Shown one piece after another: positions 8,972 to 18,700 of a stretch of DNA of 64,000 nt. Position numbers and translations under genes: made by a program. The stretch spans positions 98,810 through 162,809 of the forward strand of contig JAFZZK010000005.1 in NCBI GenBank assembly GCA_017615795.1, read 5' to 3'. Each line of letters begins with the position of its first letter. Position 1 is the first letter of the stretch. This stretch comes from Bacteroidales bacterium (GTDB lineage Bacteria > Bacteroidota > Bacteroidia > Bacteroidales > WCHB1-69). The notes under the pieces are model-generated. The model had not been told where the DNA came from, did no database searches, and saw only the letters and a program-made list of their open reading frames with translations.

Positions 8972-9835
8972 TTATTTAAAAAGGTTGGAAATATCGTTTT
9001 TATTCATAATCGCGGCGTTGAAGAGCAACTCCAAGTCGAGGTTGGAATCAGCGTGGTTGACGTTCTCCTTGACTTGATAATTGCCGCGCGGGGTCTCCTC
9101 CGTGTAGAACACCTTGCCGTCGGCGCTCTTGGTGTTGTCCACGTCGAACAACAACTTGTCGGTGATCTCGAAGGTGGAGGCATTGAGCAGAATGTGTCCC
9201 GCGTCGAGGATGGTCACCACGTCAATGAGGCTGTGCAGGTCGCGCACCTGATGCGTGGAGATGATGACCAAACGGCGCTCGTCGATGGAGGAGGCCATCA
9301 ATCTGCGGAAAACGCTCTTGGACGGAATGTCCAAACCGTTGGTGGGCTCATCCATGATGAGAATCTGCGTGTTGGTGGCCAACGCAAAGGCAATCAGAGC
9401 CTTCTTTTTCTGCCCGTGCGAAAGCTTGTCCATATAGTTCGGCAGCCCAGCCATCTCAAACTCGTTGAGAAAATATTCGAACTGCTCGTGACTAAACTCG
9501 GGATAGAAGGGCGCATAGGCCTTCTCGAAATCGGAAATGGTGAGATGGGGTACATACATCTCCTCTTGCAGGAAATAGAGGTTTTTCAGCACGTCGGCCT
9601 TGCGCAGGCTGGCGTTCTCGCTTAAAATCGTAGCCGTGCCCGCATCGGGGAAGAGCAACCCCGACATGATTTTCAGCAGCGTGGTCTTGCCGGCACCATT
9701 CTTGCCCAAAAGACCGTAGATGTGCCCGGGCTCCATGACGAGACTCAGGTCGTTGAAAAGACCGAACTTTTGATTGGACGGGTTCTTCACTTTTTTCTTG
9801 TTGTATCCGAACCCGATGTTTTCTAACTGTATCAT
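8972..9835 (-). CDS. ABC transporter ATP-binding protein (YtrB/CcmA-like)
   Basis: A 287-residue ATPase and the first gene of the long minus-strand operon. Walker A is LGKNGAGKTTLLKI, Walker B is ILIMDEPTNGLD, and the H-loop is IISTHQVRD. The signature reads LSHGQKKK rather than LSGGQ, a variant common in exporters of this class. About 70 residues follow the catalytic core (TKSADGKVFYTEE... onward) and may contact the permease. A -7 box lies at 9876-9883, which gives a leader of about 35 nt. Confidence 0.93.
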   Translation of the reverse strand: MIQLENIGFGYNKKKVKNPSNQKFGLFNDLSLVMEPGHIYGLLGKNGAGKTTLLKIMSGLLFPDAGTATILSENASLRKADVLKNLYFLQEEMYVPHLTISDFEKAYAPFYPEFSHEQFEYFLNEFEMAGLPNYMDKLSHGQKKKALIAFALATNTQILIMDEPTNGLDIPSKSVFRRLMASSIDERRLVIISTHQVRDLHSLIDVVTILDAGHILLNASTFEITDKLLFDVDNTKSADGKVFYTEETPRGNYQVKENVNHADSNLDLELLFNAAIMNKNDISNLFK

Positions 9836-9875
9836 TGTTATAGTTGTTTTGGTGTATTAGTGAAGTAAGACACCG

Positions 9876-9883
9876 CAAAAATA
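9876..9883 (-). promoter_or_regulatory. Bacteroidetes -7 box for the 9835-to-left-edge operon
   Basis: TATTTTTG on the minus strand matches the phylum consensus TAnnTTTG. No other strong -7 box was seen between here and the left edge. The short gaps in the gene train are consistent with read-through from this site, though internal promoters in front of sppA or the subtilase cannot be excluded. Confidence 0.6.
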
Positions 9884-9966
9884 CAAATTGTATAATACGC
9901 TTTTCATTTTTATGAAAATTTTTTTATGTTGATTTACAGCATGTTATGATACACGTTGCATTTTTT

Positions 9967-9999
9967 TATAAAAAAACTCCGAAAATTTCGGAGCTTTTT
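9967..9999 (-). terminator. Rho-independent terminator downstream of ispE
   Basis: The palindrome CTCCGAAAATTTCGGAG (9977-9993) is followed on the minus strand by a run of T. On the plus strand it is also followed by a shorter T-run. It lies about 100 nt after the ispE stop and is the only terminator-like hairpin in the 9836-10092 spacer, which otherwise holds only the promoter at 9876. Confidence 0.7.
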
Positions 10000-10092
10000 A
10001 TCATTATGATTCCAAATGTTGTAAAAAACGCTTTGCGCTGCCTTCCTTTTCGGAGCGGTATGATGCCATAAACGCATTGAGCGACCTTAAAA

Positions 10093-10851
10093 TCAGAGAA
10101 AGATTCCAAACACGGCGGTTCCGCTGCCACTCATAGCGGCATAGACAGCTCCCTTGGCATACATTTCCGATTTGAGCTGTGCCAATACAGGGAAGCGTTG
10201 GAAGACGCTATCCTCAAAATCATTGTGCAGTAATCCACGCCATTCTGCAATGGGGCGTTGGACAATCTCTTTCACGTCAAGGTCGGGTATATGCGGCGTG
10301 ACGCCCGCGTATGCCTCCTTGGTGGAGATGGAGAAATCGGGTTTTACAATCTCGATGCGGTAGTTGCAGAGATCAAGGGGGACGGGGGTGAGAATTTCGC
10401 CGCGGCCTGTAGCGTACATCGGGGTGTTGTCGATAAAGAAGGGCACATCGCTACCCAACTGGGCGGCATAATGCTTGAGTCGGGCACTGTCGAGCGGCAG
10501 GGCAAAGGCCTCCGCCAGCATCTTGAGCGTGAAAGCAGCGTCGGCGGAGCCTCCACCGAGACCGGCGCCCGTGGGGATACGCTTCTCCAAGGTGAGGCAC
10601 ACGCCATCAAGGGCGAAATCGTCGCGCAGCAGTCTCCAAGCGCGCACACAGAGATTGTCGTCATCGGGACCCGCATCCTGCACCCCGTGACATTCAAAAT
10701 GGAAGCCCTTGCCTCCCAACTCCAACATGAGGGTGTCGGTGAAAAAGTCCGTAGGGTAAAAGACGGTCTCCAAATCGTGGTAACCGTCCGCACGCTTGCG
10801 AAGAACGCGAAGACCGAGATTTATTTTGCAGTTGACAGAACGCGTTATCAT
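10093..10851 (-). CDS. ispE: 4-diphosphocytidyl-2-C-methyl-D-erythritol kinase
   Basis: A 252-residue GHMP kinase that phosphorylates CDP-methylerythritol in the non-mevalonate isoprenoid pathway. The N-terminus has the substrate-binding Lys9 in NCKINLGLRV. The ATP-binding glycine loop is PTGAGLGGGSADAAF (about 93-107), the catalytic Asp135 is in GSDVPFF, and the GHMP C-terminal motif is MSGSGTAVFG. It is slightly shorter than the usual 270-290 residues because it ends directly after the SGSG motif. Its start is 98 nt from the YitT gene upstream, across a spacer made of 8-nt tandem repeats. Confidence 0.95.
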   Translation of the reverse strand: MITRSVNCKINLGLRVLRKRADGYHDLETVFYPTDFFTDTLMLELGGKGFHFECHGVQDAGPDDDNLCVRAWRLLRDDFALDGVCLTLEKRIPTGAGLGGGSADAAFTLKMLAEAFALPLDSARLKHYAAQLGSDVPFFIDNTPMYATGRGEILTPVPLDLCNYRIEIVKPDFSISTKEAYAGVTPHIPDLDVKEIVQRPIAEWRGLLHNDFEDSVFQRFPVLAQLKSEMYAKGAVYAAMSGSGTAVFGIFL

Positions 10852-10892
10852 ATTAGCCGTTATCTCTTCTTTTTGTTATTAACCATACATTT

Positions 10893-10932
10893 AATAACTT
10901 AATAACTTAATAATTTAATGATTTAATAGCTT
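10893..10932. repeat. Five tandem 8-nt repeats (AATAACTT type)
   Basis: The spacer upstream of ispE consists of AATAACTT, AATAACTT, AATAATTT, AATGATTT and AATAGCTT in direct tandem. Similar degenerate short repeats lie at about 2741-2775 (TTGTTGAAT type) and about 33351-33385 (CGTAAATC type). They have no coding capacity and probably act as AT-rich spacer or leader sequence. Confidence 0.8.
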
Positions 10933-10949
10933 AATGTCAACCTCCCGCC

Positions 10950-11816
10950 TTACAGCTTCAACTTGTCAAAGTTTTTCCCGAAGACACTGGCGGTCTTGGT
11001 GATGGTAATGAACGCGCTGTCATCGATATCCTTGATAATGCGGGTGACGCGTGCTTTGTCGGTCTTGTGCGCCACGATAAGCAGAACGTCGCTTTCGGTG
11101 TGGTTGTAGGAGCCGTAGCCCTTGAGGAAAGTGGCTCCGCGATGCAGCTCGCCGTTCACGCGGTCGGCAATCTCCTTGTTCTTCTTCGAGAAGACCATAA
11201 ACTGGTAGGTTTGGCGGTACCCGTCGATCACGATGTCGGCGACAAACATGTAGACGAAGAGGACGACAAAGCTGTAGACTAACTTTTGCACATCGTGGAG
11301 GACAAGGAAGGAGCAGCCGACGATGAAGAAGTTGGCGGTAACATTGACTTTGCCGTAGGAGATGTTGCGGTACTTGCCGATCATGAGGGCGATGATATCG
11401 AGACCCCCGGTATTGCCGCCCCAGTTGATGGCGATGCCCACGCCGGCGGCGGAGAGGGCCGCGCCGATGAGGACACTCATAAACATGTCGTCCACAAGCG
11501 GCTGGGTGAAAATGCGTTGCGCAATGCCGAAAAAGATGGACAGGACAGCGGTGCAGATGATGGAATTGACACAGAAGCGTGTGCCTAAAATTTTCCAAGC
11601 CACGGCGATGAGGATGGCATTGAGCACGAAGGTGGTGAGACCGATGGGGATAGCATGGTTGGCGAAATAAACCAATGTGGCGATACCGGCCACGCCACCG
11701 CCCGTCACCTCAAACGGTGTCATGAATGCGGACCATCCGAACACAAAAATCGCCAAACCAACCGTGATGAAGAGGTAGTTTTTAACCTCTTTCCATATCT
11801 GACCACTTGTGAGCAT
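10950..11816 (-). CDS. YitT family membrane protein (DUF2179 domain)
   Basis: A 288-residue protein reading from MLTSGQIWKEV. Five hydrophobic segments fill about residues 10-190, with the motif NWGGNTGGLDIIALMI characteristic of the YitT/DUF161 membrane domain. A soluble C-terminal DUF2179 domain follows (about 205-288, VTRIIKDIDDSAFITITKTASVFGKNF). The physiological role of the family is not established. The frame stays open up to an ATG at 11852; that start would add 12 basic residues and cannot be excluded. A paralogue lies at 26589-27539. Confidence 0.88.
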   Translation of the reverse strand: MLTSGQIWKEVKNYLFITVGLAIFVFGWSAFMTPFEVTGGGVAGIATLVYFANHAIPIGLTTFVLNAILIAVAWKILGTRFCVNSIICTAVLSIFFGIAQRIFTQPLVDDMFMSVLIGAALSAAGVGIAINWGGNTGGLDIIALMIGKYRNISYGKVNVTANFFIVGCSFLVLHDVQKLVYSFVVLFVYMFVADIVIDGYRQTYQFMVFSKKNKEIADRVNGELHRGATFLKGYGSYNHTESDVLLIVAHKTDKARVTRIIKDIDDSAFITITKTASVFGKNFDKLKL

Positions 11817-11885
11817 AACGCAAATCCTCCTTTTTACTTTATTATGAATCAATGTTTTATAAAATTTTCAACTGGGAAATTTTTG

Positions 11886-11893
11886 CAAAAATA
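11886..11893 (-). promoter_or_regulatory. -7 box for the YitT gene
   Basis: TATTTTTG on the minus strand, about 70 nt upstream of the chosen start and 34 nt upstream of the alternative one. It is 41 nt away from, and divergent to, the tRNA-Asn promoter. Confidence 0.6.
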
Positions 11894-11934
11894 AAAAATT
11901 TCTGTCACAGTGTCTTACGTTATCAAAAAAAATG

Positions 11935-11942
11935 TATTTTTG
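11935..11942 (+). promoter_or_regulatory. -7 box for tRNA-Asn
   Basis: TATTTTTG on the plus strand, 29 nt before the first base of the tRNA. Confidence 0.65.
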
Positions 11943-11971
11943 CACCCGTCAAAACAAACGGAAAACGACCC

Positions 11972-12045
11972 GCTTCCTTAGCTCAGTTGGTTAGAGCATC
12001 TGACTGTTAATCAGAGGGTCCAAGGTTCAAGTCCTTGAGGGAGCG
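11972..12045 (+). tRNA. tRNA-Asn (GTT)
   Basis: A 74-nt tRNA. The acceptor stem GCTTCCT pairs with AGGGAGC (one G-U), and the discriminator base is G. The D arm reads AGCTCAGTTGGTTAGAGCA. The anticodon stem-loop TCTGA-CTGTTAA-TCAGA gives anticodon GTT. The T arm is CAAGG-TTCAAGT-CCTTG. CCA is not encoded. A strong terminator follows at 12057, so the gene is a stand-alone unit. Confidence 0.97.
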
Positions 12046-12056
12046 CACTAAAAATC

Positions 12057-12092
12057 AAGCACTTGCAGAGAAATTTGCGAGTGCTTTTTTTT
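12057..12092 (+). terminator. Terminator of tRNA-Asn, possibly bidirectional
   Basis: Stem AAGCACTTGC / GCGAGTGCTT (one G-U pair) with a 10-nt loop, followed by an eight-base T-run on the plus strand. On the minus strand it is followed by a shorter T-run, so it may also end the purF-pyrG transcript that stops at 12125. Confidence 0.85.
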
Positions 12093-12124
12093 GATGGTAC
12101 TAACAAATGGACTAACTAACAGGG

Positions 12125-13705
12125 TTACTCCATGCAGGTTTTGACAAAATCCAAGAACAAGGGATGGGGATGCAGCACGGTGCTGGAGTATTCCGGATGG
12201 AATTGCGTCCCGACAAACCAGCGGTGTTCGGGTATCTCCACAATCTCCACCAGTCCGTTCTCCGGATTCACACCCGTGCATTGCATGCCATTCTTTTCGT
12301 ATTCTTCCTTATACTGATTATTGAATTCATACCGATGGCGGTGGCGCTCGCTGACTTGGAGCGACCCATAGATTTCCGCCACACGGCTGCCCGCACGGAG
12401 AACGCAGTTGTATGCTCCCAGACGCATGGTGCCGCCCATGTTGGTCACGGTTTTCTGCTCCTCCATCAAATCTATCACATTATGCGGGGTGGAGGCATCC
12501 ATCTCCGCGGAGTTGGCATCTTTATATTTCAACACGTTACGTGCAAACTCGATGACCATCATCTGCATACCCAAGCAGATGCCGAAGAGGGGGATGTTAT
12601 GGGTGCGCGCGTACTTTACAGCCGAGATTTTCCCTTCTATCCCGCGCTGTCCAAAGCCGGGGCACACCAACACGCCCGCCAAGCCAGAGAGTTTCTCTTC
12701 CACATTCTCCTCCGTGATGTTTTCGCTGTTGATGAACTCGATCTTCACTTTCACATGATTGTAGGTCCCAGCCAAAGAGAGGCTCTCCCGGATGCTCTTG
12801 TAGGCGTCCTGAAGGTCGTATTTGCCCACCAGTCCCACGTGTACCTCTTTTTGGGCGGTCTGCTGGAGATTGAGGAAATGATGCCACGCCTTCATGTCGG
12901 GAGTCTCGCCCACCGGCACGCCGAATTTGCGCAGGATGGCGGCATCCAGGCCCTGGCGCTGCATGTTGACGGGCACCTCATAGATGCTCGGCAGATCCTC
13001 GCTCTGCACCACGCACTCAAGATCCACATTGCAGAAAGAGGCCACCTTCTGGCGTATGCCGTCGGATAGGTGCTTCTCCGTGCGCAAGACGAGCACGTCG
13101 GGTTGTATTCCGGCCCCCTGCATCTCCTTCACGGAGTGCTGCGTGGGCTTCGTCTTCAGCTCGTCGGCGGCTTTCAGGTAAGGCACGTATGTGAGGTGCA
13201 CACTGACAGCACGATTGCCCAGTTCCCATTTCAGTTGGCGGATCGCCTCCAAAAACGGGGCCGACTCGATGTCGCCGATGGTACCCCCGATTTCCGAAAT
13301 CACAAAGTCGACATCGTCCTCGCGCAGCATCCTGCGCTTGATCTCATCGGTGATGTGAGGCACCACCTGGATGGTCTTGCCCAAATAGTCGCCATGACGC
13401 TCCTTGTCAATGACAGTCTTGTAGATTCTGCCCGTGGTGATTGAGTTGTCACGGGTGGCCCGGATTCCCGTAAACCGTTCGTAATGGCCCAAGTCCAGAT
13501 CCGTCTCCATGCCGTCCACGGTCACATAACATTCGCCATGCTCGTAGGGGTTCAGCGTGCCGGGATCGATATTGATGTACGGGTCGAATTTCTGGATGGT
13601 GATAGAGTAACCGCGAGCCTGCAACAGCTTGCCGATACTGGCCGAAACAATGCCCTTGCCCAAAGAGGAGACCACACCTCCTGTCACAAAAATATAGCGT
13701 TTCAT
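12125..13705 (-). CDS. pyrG: CTP synthase
   Basis: A 526-residue enzyme that aminates UTP to CTP using glutamine. The N-terminal amidoligase domain starts MKRYIFVTGGVVSSLGKGI, with the P-loop GKGIVSASIGK. The C-terminal class I glutaminase has the nucleophile Cys in GICLGMQ and the His/Glu pair in QFHPEYSS. Length is normal for the family (about 530-545). An in-frame start at 13738 would add 11 non-conserved residues, so the ATG at 13705 is preferred. It lies 38 nt downstream of purF and is probably co-transcribed with it. Confidence 0.96.
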   Translation of the reverse strand: MKRYIFVTGGVVSSLGKGIVSASIGKLLQARGYSITIQKFDPYINIDPGTLNPYEHGECYVTVDGMETDLDLGHYERFTGIRATRDNSITTGRIYKTVIDKERHGDYLGKTIQVVPHITDEIKRRMLREDDVDFVISEIGGTIGDIESAPFLEAIRQLKWELGNRAVSVHLTYVPYLKAADELKTKPTQHSVKEMQGAGIQPDVLVLRTEKHLSDGIRQKVASFCNVDLECVVQSEDLPSIYEVPVNMQRQGLDAAILRKFGVPVGETPDMKAWHHFLNLQQTAQKEVHVGLVGKYDLQDAYKSIRESLSLAGTYNHVKVKIEFINSENITEENVEEKLSGLAGVLVCPGFGQRGIEGKISAVKYARTHNIPLFGICLGMQMMVIEFARNVLKYKDANSAEMDASTPHNVIDLMEEQKTVTNMGGTMRLGAYNCVLRAGSRVAEIYGSLQVSERHRHRYEFNNQYKEEYEKNGMQCTGVNPENGLVEIVEIPEHRWFVGTQFHPEYSSTVLHPHPLFLDFVKTCME

Positions 13706-13743
13706 ATACAATAGTTTTATATTGTTCTTTACATTCAATTGGT

Positions 13744-15522
13744 TTATTTCTGAATAGACATCCTGTCGTTCTCATACCAATCCACAAAACTCTGGCAGGC
13801 AAGGCGGGTGCCTCCTTTTGTGGGATAATATCCTGAGAAATACCAGTCGCCCGGATGATTCGGGATGGCTTTGTGAAGCCCTTCCAACGACTGGAAGACC
13901 AGTTCTATCGGGCAACTCACGTCTGCAGGTTTCAATAGTTCTACCATTTTTGCATTCAACTCTTCCGCCGAGAATGGTTCGTACAGCTGCCGGAGCGCAT
14001 CCGCACGATGTTGCTTGCAACCTTCATACACCTGCTTTATCCACTGCTCCATTTTTCGTTCTTTCAGCAGGGAGATACAGGCCTGGAAGGCAATGAAATC
14101 TCCGATATATCCCATGTCGATGCCATAAAAGTCGGGGTAGCGGATCTGTGGGGCGGAACTGACCACCACTATTTTCTTCGGCTGCAACCGGCTCAGAATC
14201 TTCAGGATGCTTTCCCGCATAGTGGTTCCGCGCACGATGCTGTCGTCAATGACCACCAAATTGTCAATGCCGGGCCGGAGGGAGTTGAAGGTTATGTCAT
14301 AGACATGTGCCGCCAGGTCGTTGCGGGTGCTGCCCTCGGTGATGAAGGTGCGGAGCTTGATGTCTTTCCACACCACCTTCTCGGCCCGCACAAAGGGCGC
14401 AACCGTGCGGATGCCCTCCACCATGCCGTGGTAAGCCACTTCCGCCGTGTTCGGGATATAGGAAAACACCGTGTTCTCCACATCACCGCCTATCGCCGCC
14501 AGTATCGGGTCCCGGAGTTGGAATCCCAAAGTCTTGCGTTCCTGATGGATGTCGCGGTCGTTGCCTCTGCTGAAATAGATCCGCTCAAAAGAGCAGGCGG
14601 AGAATTTCTCCGCAGGCATCACCTGCTCCAGGCGGATTTCACCCTTCCGGTTTATGATGATGGCTTGTCCCGGCATCAGTTCCCGGACAGAATCCTGCTG
14701 CAGGTTGAAGGTGGTCTGCAAGACGGGGCGTTCGCTCGTGATGGCGCAGATTTCATCATCCTGGTAGTAAAAGGCTGGACGTATTCCCCAAGGGTCACGC
14801 ATTGCGAACATCTCGCCGCTGCCCGTCATACCGCACATCACGTATCCACCGTCAAAATGCGACAGCGTGGATTGCAGAACGTGGCCCATATCCACATGAT
14901 TGTCAATATAGTCGGTCACTTCCTGCCCGTCCAATCCCAACGCGACGCCCTCCTGATAGCAGCGCTCCACCTCCCGGTCAAGACGGTGCCCCATCAGTTC
15001 AAGCATGATGTATGTGTCGCTGTAAACACGGGGATACTGCCCCTTGGAAGTGAGATAGTCGAACACCTCGCCAATATTCGTCATGTTGAAATTGCCGCAC
15101 AAGCACAGGTTTTTAGCCCTCCAGTTATTGCGGCGAAGAAACGGATGCACGAATTTCAGTCCTCCTTTTCCCGTGGTGGAATAACGGAGATGGCCCATAT
15201 ACAGTTCACCCAAGAAGGAAGGGCCGGCACCAAGGTCGTCCGGATCGGGAGTGGATATTTGCCGGTGAATGGTGGCGAACACCTTGGTAATGGCATCCTT
15301 GCCCTCCGCTTTCTCGCGGTACATGTATTCGTGTCCCGGTGTCTGATGGATGTTGACGCAGGCCACTCCTGCCCCCTCCTGTCCCCGGTTGTGCTGCTTC
15401 TCCATCATCAAATAGAGCTTGTCCAAGGCATAGTGGCAGTCACCGTATTTGTTTTCGTAGAATTCCAATGGCTTGAGGAGGCGGACCATGGCAATCCCAC
15501 ATTCGTGCTTTAACACTTCCAT
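13744..15522 (-). CDS. purF: Amidophosphoribosyltransferase (PurF family, long Bacteroidetes form)
   Basis: A 592-residue protein starting MEVLKHECGIAMVR. The first step of purine synthesis transfers glutamine-derived ammonia to PRPP. The class II glutaminase has its expected N-terminal nucleophile at Cys8, so a 7-residue propeptide must be removed. QHNRGQEGAG and the GHLRYSTTG motif fit this domain. The PRPP loop is VIDDSIVRGTTM. Compared with the usual 470-510 residues it is long, with insertions in both domains; this form is frequent in Bacteroidetes. A 37-codon upstream extension is hydrophobic and spans the -7 box at 15549, so it is not coding. Confidence 0.9.
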   Translation of the reverse strand: MEVLKHECGIAMVRLLKPLEFYENKYGDCHYALDKLYLMMEKQHNRGQEGAGVACVNIHQTPGHEYMYREKAEGKDAITKVFATIHRQISTPDPDDLGAGPSFLGELYMGHLRYSTTGKGGLKFVHPFLRRNNWRAKNLCLCGNFNMTNIGEVFDYLTSKGQYPRVYSDTYIMLELMGHRLDREVERCYQEGVALGLDGQEVTDYIDNHVDMGHVLQSTLSHFDGGYVMCGMTGSGEMFAMRDPWGIRPAFYYQDDEICAITSERPVLQTTFNLQQDSVRELMPGQAIIINRKGEIRLEQVMPAEKFSACSFERIYFSRGNDRDIHQERKTLGFQLRDPILAAIGGDVENTVFSYIPNTAEVAYHGMVEGIRTVAPFVRAEKVVWKDIKLRTFITEGSTRNDLAAHVYDITFNSLRPGIDNLVVIDDSIVRGTTMRESILKILSRLQPKKIVVVSSAPQIRYPDFYGIDMGYIGDFIAFQACISLLKERKMEQWIKQVYEGCKQHRADALRQLYEPFSAEELNAKMVELLKPADVSCPIELVFQSLEGLHKAIPNHPGDWYFSGYYPTKGGTRLACQSFVDWYENDRMSIQK

Positions 15523-15548
15523 CTTTCCAAGATTAATTAAAAAAAATG

Positions 15549-15556
15549 CAAAGATA
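15549..15556 (-). promoter_or_regulatory. -7 box for purF-pyrG
   Basis: TATCTTTG on the minus strand, 26 nt from the purF start codon. No purine riboswitch-like structure was seen in the short leader. Confidence 0.6.
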
Positions 15557-15715
15557 CAACATTTCAGGGTACATGCAATATTCAGGAGTAATTTTTTGGC
15601 AAGGGCAATGTGCGGGATTTTTACCCTTTTCATATTACTCTTTGACGAAAATTTTTGGGTGTCTTAGAGACGAAGTCTGGAAATACATCTCCTTTTTGGA
15701 ATTACTATACAAGCA

Positions 15716-15745
15716 AAAAAAAACTCCCTGACGGGAGTTTTTTTT
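15716..15745 (-). terminator. Terminator of the giant secreted-protein gene
   Basis: Stem ACTCCC-TGAC-GGGAGT flanked by A-runs and T-runs of eight or more bases, so it can work in both directions. It begins a few bases after the stop codon at 15749. Confidence 0.88.
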
Positions 15746-15748
15746 ATC

Positions 15749-18700
15749 TTAATCCTTGTCCTTCACACACCGTATGCTCAATGCATTGCCAGGTGAGTAG
15801 TCGTACACCTGCCACTTATAGCAGTGACAGTCGGCCTCAAAGGTCTTGGGCGTTCCGCTGCCTGAAAGATCTGTGGTCCAGAAGTAGGCATTGCCGAGAA
15901 TGTTCTCATACCTGTCATTGCTGCTGTTGTAGTAGCCACCAGGCATAATGGAGAATTCGGTGCTGTTGTCACCTCCGCCGTCCAACCAGTAGGTGTTGGT
16001 ACGCATGTGGTCCATGTCAATATCATGTAATGACATGAAGTATTCCGGTGTGGGAACAAACCAACCATCCGGGCAGACTCCTTGCACATGGCCGAACTCG
16101 TTGGTGGTCGGAATGGCGGTGGAGCCTTCCGGCAGATTCATGGCGGAGTACCAGGAGTAGAGACGACCGAAGATGTCAGCTGTGTTGTCGGCATTCTGGA
16201 AATCGCTATTCACGTAGCCCATGGCCTTGGCCACTGGTGTGCCGTCTGCGTAATGCAGAGTCTTGAGATTCTCGCGCATCCAGCAGGTCAAGCCTATACG
16301 CACCGTTGAGTAGGTGTTACCATCCACGTCGGTCACGGTGTAGTGGTCGGCGTCGCCGCAAGGAGGCAACTCGAAGGTTAAAGTCTGGACTCTGGTGTGC
16401 TGCTTGCCACATTGGTCGGTGATGGTCCACATAATGGTGGTCGTCAGATCGGTCATATTGTTCGGATAAATCTTGGCACCGCCGGATTGCGTGATGGAAG
16501 CAATCATTATTTCAGGTACGGCTTCGCCGTTGTGCATCAGGTCGGGTAACTCCAGACTGTCGGCATCCAGGAAAATGTCCCCATAGTTCATCACATAGTG
16601 GCCGCCGTGCAGTCTCAGGGTGTCACCCACGAGGTTATAGACCACAATGTCAATGCTGTCCACCGTGGTACAGCCGTTCTGTTTCACGGTGAGGTAATGA
16701 CGAGCTGTGTGGGTGGCTTCGTCTGCTCTATAAGCCAGCGTGTCTTTGTTGGACAAGGTGGCAGTGGCAGTGGTCCACGCAAAGCGCTCGTCTTCCGGAA
16801 CCAACGTGAAATTCAGATTGTCCATATTGGAAATCACGAACTGCATAGTGTCGCCCTGACAAACGGTGTCCGAACCAAGTGTCTGGGTGAATGTCGGCAT
16901 GACGCGGGAAGCAATCGTACCATTCTGAGTTACGGAACCAGTAGAACAACGGTTATCCGGGTTGGCCTCGATGTAGTAATTGGCAGAACCACCGTTGGTA
17001 AACGCACCACCGATGGTGATTGTATCATTATTGTTATTGAAGTCAATGCCTTCAGGAACCACTTGACCACTCGTCAGCCAAGTGAAAGTGTATGAAGCGG
17101 CATCTTCGATACTGATCTTAATGTCAAAGACATTATTACCGCAAATACCCTCGTCGTTTGAACCGGAAACGTAGGAGATAGTCGGTTTCTTTATCAATTC
17201 CACGTTGAACGGTCCCCAAACAGAGTCGCACATCGTGGTTTGTTCCACTGCTTTGATGTAATAAGTTGTGGTTTGTGCAGGTGTAAGGGTCAAAGTGGTT
17301 TCGCCATTAAACGCAGTGTCTTTATTGGCGGTTGCATCCACCACATAAAACTTGAAATAGGTGTCGTCGCCCTGGCAGTTGAAGGTCACATTATCGCCTT
17401 CGCACACGTAGGTGTCGCTGCAGGTCTGTGCTGTGCCATCCAAGGTGGCGCGCGCTATGCGGTCACCCCAAATCATCACGTTATCCACGGTAATGTAGCT
17501 GGGCAGATATTTGGAACCTTGCAATAAGCCGCAAGATTCCGTTCCACCAGGATTACCTCCAGTAAATTCAACCTTCAGATACATTTCGTGTTCGTCTTGG
17601 GTTGAGGCTGACGAAAAATCCAAGGATTGAGAAGCCCAATTGGTGGAATTTATATTCGCGGCACCCAAAGAATGATAACTATCTGATTCGCTGAATTTGT
17701 AATAATAATTCACTTTGTTGAATGCTTGGGCATTGGAGGTGGAGGCGTTATCGCGCTTATAGTCAAATTTCAATTTCAGATTGGAATAGTCGTATGGATC
17801 GATTTTAATTTCAAAATAAAGACCACTGAAATCTTTATATGTTGGATTTCCGCCACCGCCGCCAAAAGCACTACTACCGCTACAAGTACTGGACAAGTTT
17901 GGCCAACGTAATCCTTTGTTGTTAGAAGCAGCTGCATAGCAGTAGTCACTGGTTGGTGTTCGTCCGTTATTAGTTTCTAAATCGAATTTGGGACTGTTAG
18001 TTGAAGTTCCTGTAATAAATGAGCTACCGGATGTTTTTACACCACAGGCTGCGGAGAAGTTAGTAGTTCCGTTGTCCATAGGCCAAGCAGCTAATGTGAC
18101 ATCATATTCTGATTCTAATGTTTTGCGAACGCTGCTCGTAATAAGCGTGAGACGGTAGATACTGTCGCAACCAGTCGAACAGGTCCAGGTAGGATCGGAA
18201 GTGTAGTAGGTAATACCCTCTACTGTGGGGGTGATGTCAAAACCATAAAGGTTGTAAGTTTCACCCAAACAGATGTTGGCTACTATTGTAGTGTCAAATG
18301 CTTTGAGAACTTCCAGTTCCAAGGTAATTACACTGTCGCAAGGGTTGGAAGACGGGATGCTCAGTTGGCATGTATAGGTTCCAGGTGTGCGCATGTCTTC
18401 TAAATCCGGAGTGACAATAAACATTCCGTCAACATATTGGCAGTCGGGATCAATATAATCGAAATTAGATTCATGTCCCAGTCGGTTAGAACAAACCTGC
18501 GCATGACGAACAACACCTAAATTATAGGCCGGTTCAATACCTTGTACGTTCAAGGTGGCGGATTGCCCGCAAGGAGATTCGCCTACACTTACCTTATATT
18601 GATAATTGCCAGCGGGAACATCATTATCAACCAACTTGCTGGAAGTTTCATCCAAAACTGTACTCGTACCGTTCACAATTCTTTCCCATTTATAAATGAC

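Noticed and set aside
10004-10092. A short coding-like frame after ispE on the minus strand (SLNAFMASYRSEKEGSAKRF)
   Set aside because: It lacks a sensible start and is only about 25 codons long. It may be the former ispE tail or chance; evidence is too thin to list.
12046-12124. Possible integration site next to tRNA-Asn
   Set aside because: No integrase, no direct repeat of the tRNA 3' end within the window, and the sequence is explained by a terminator.
13705-13743. A separate promoter for pyrG
   Set aside because: No TAnnTTTG box in the 38-nt gap after purF; read-through from purF is simpler.
14008-15513. A 501-codon antisense frame opposite purF
   Set aside because: It mirrors the purF codons and contains no motif; purF is unambiguous.
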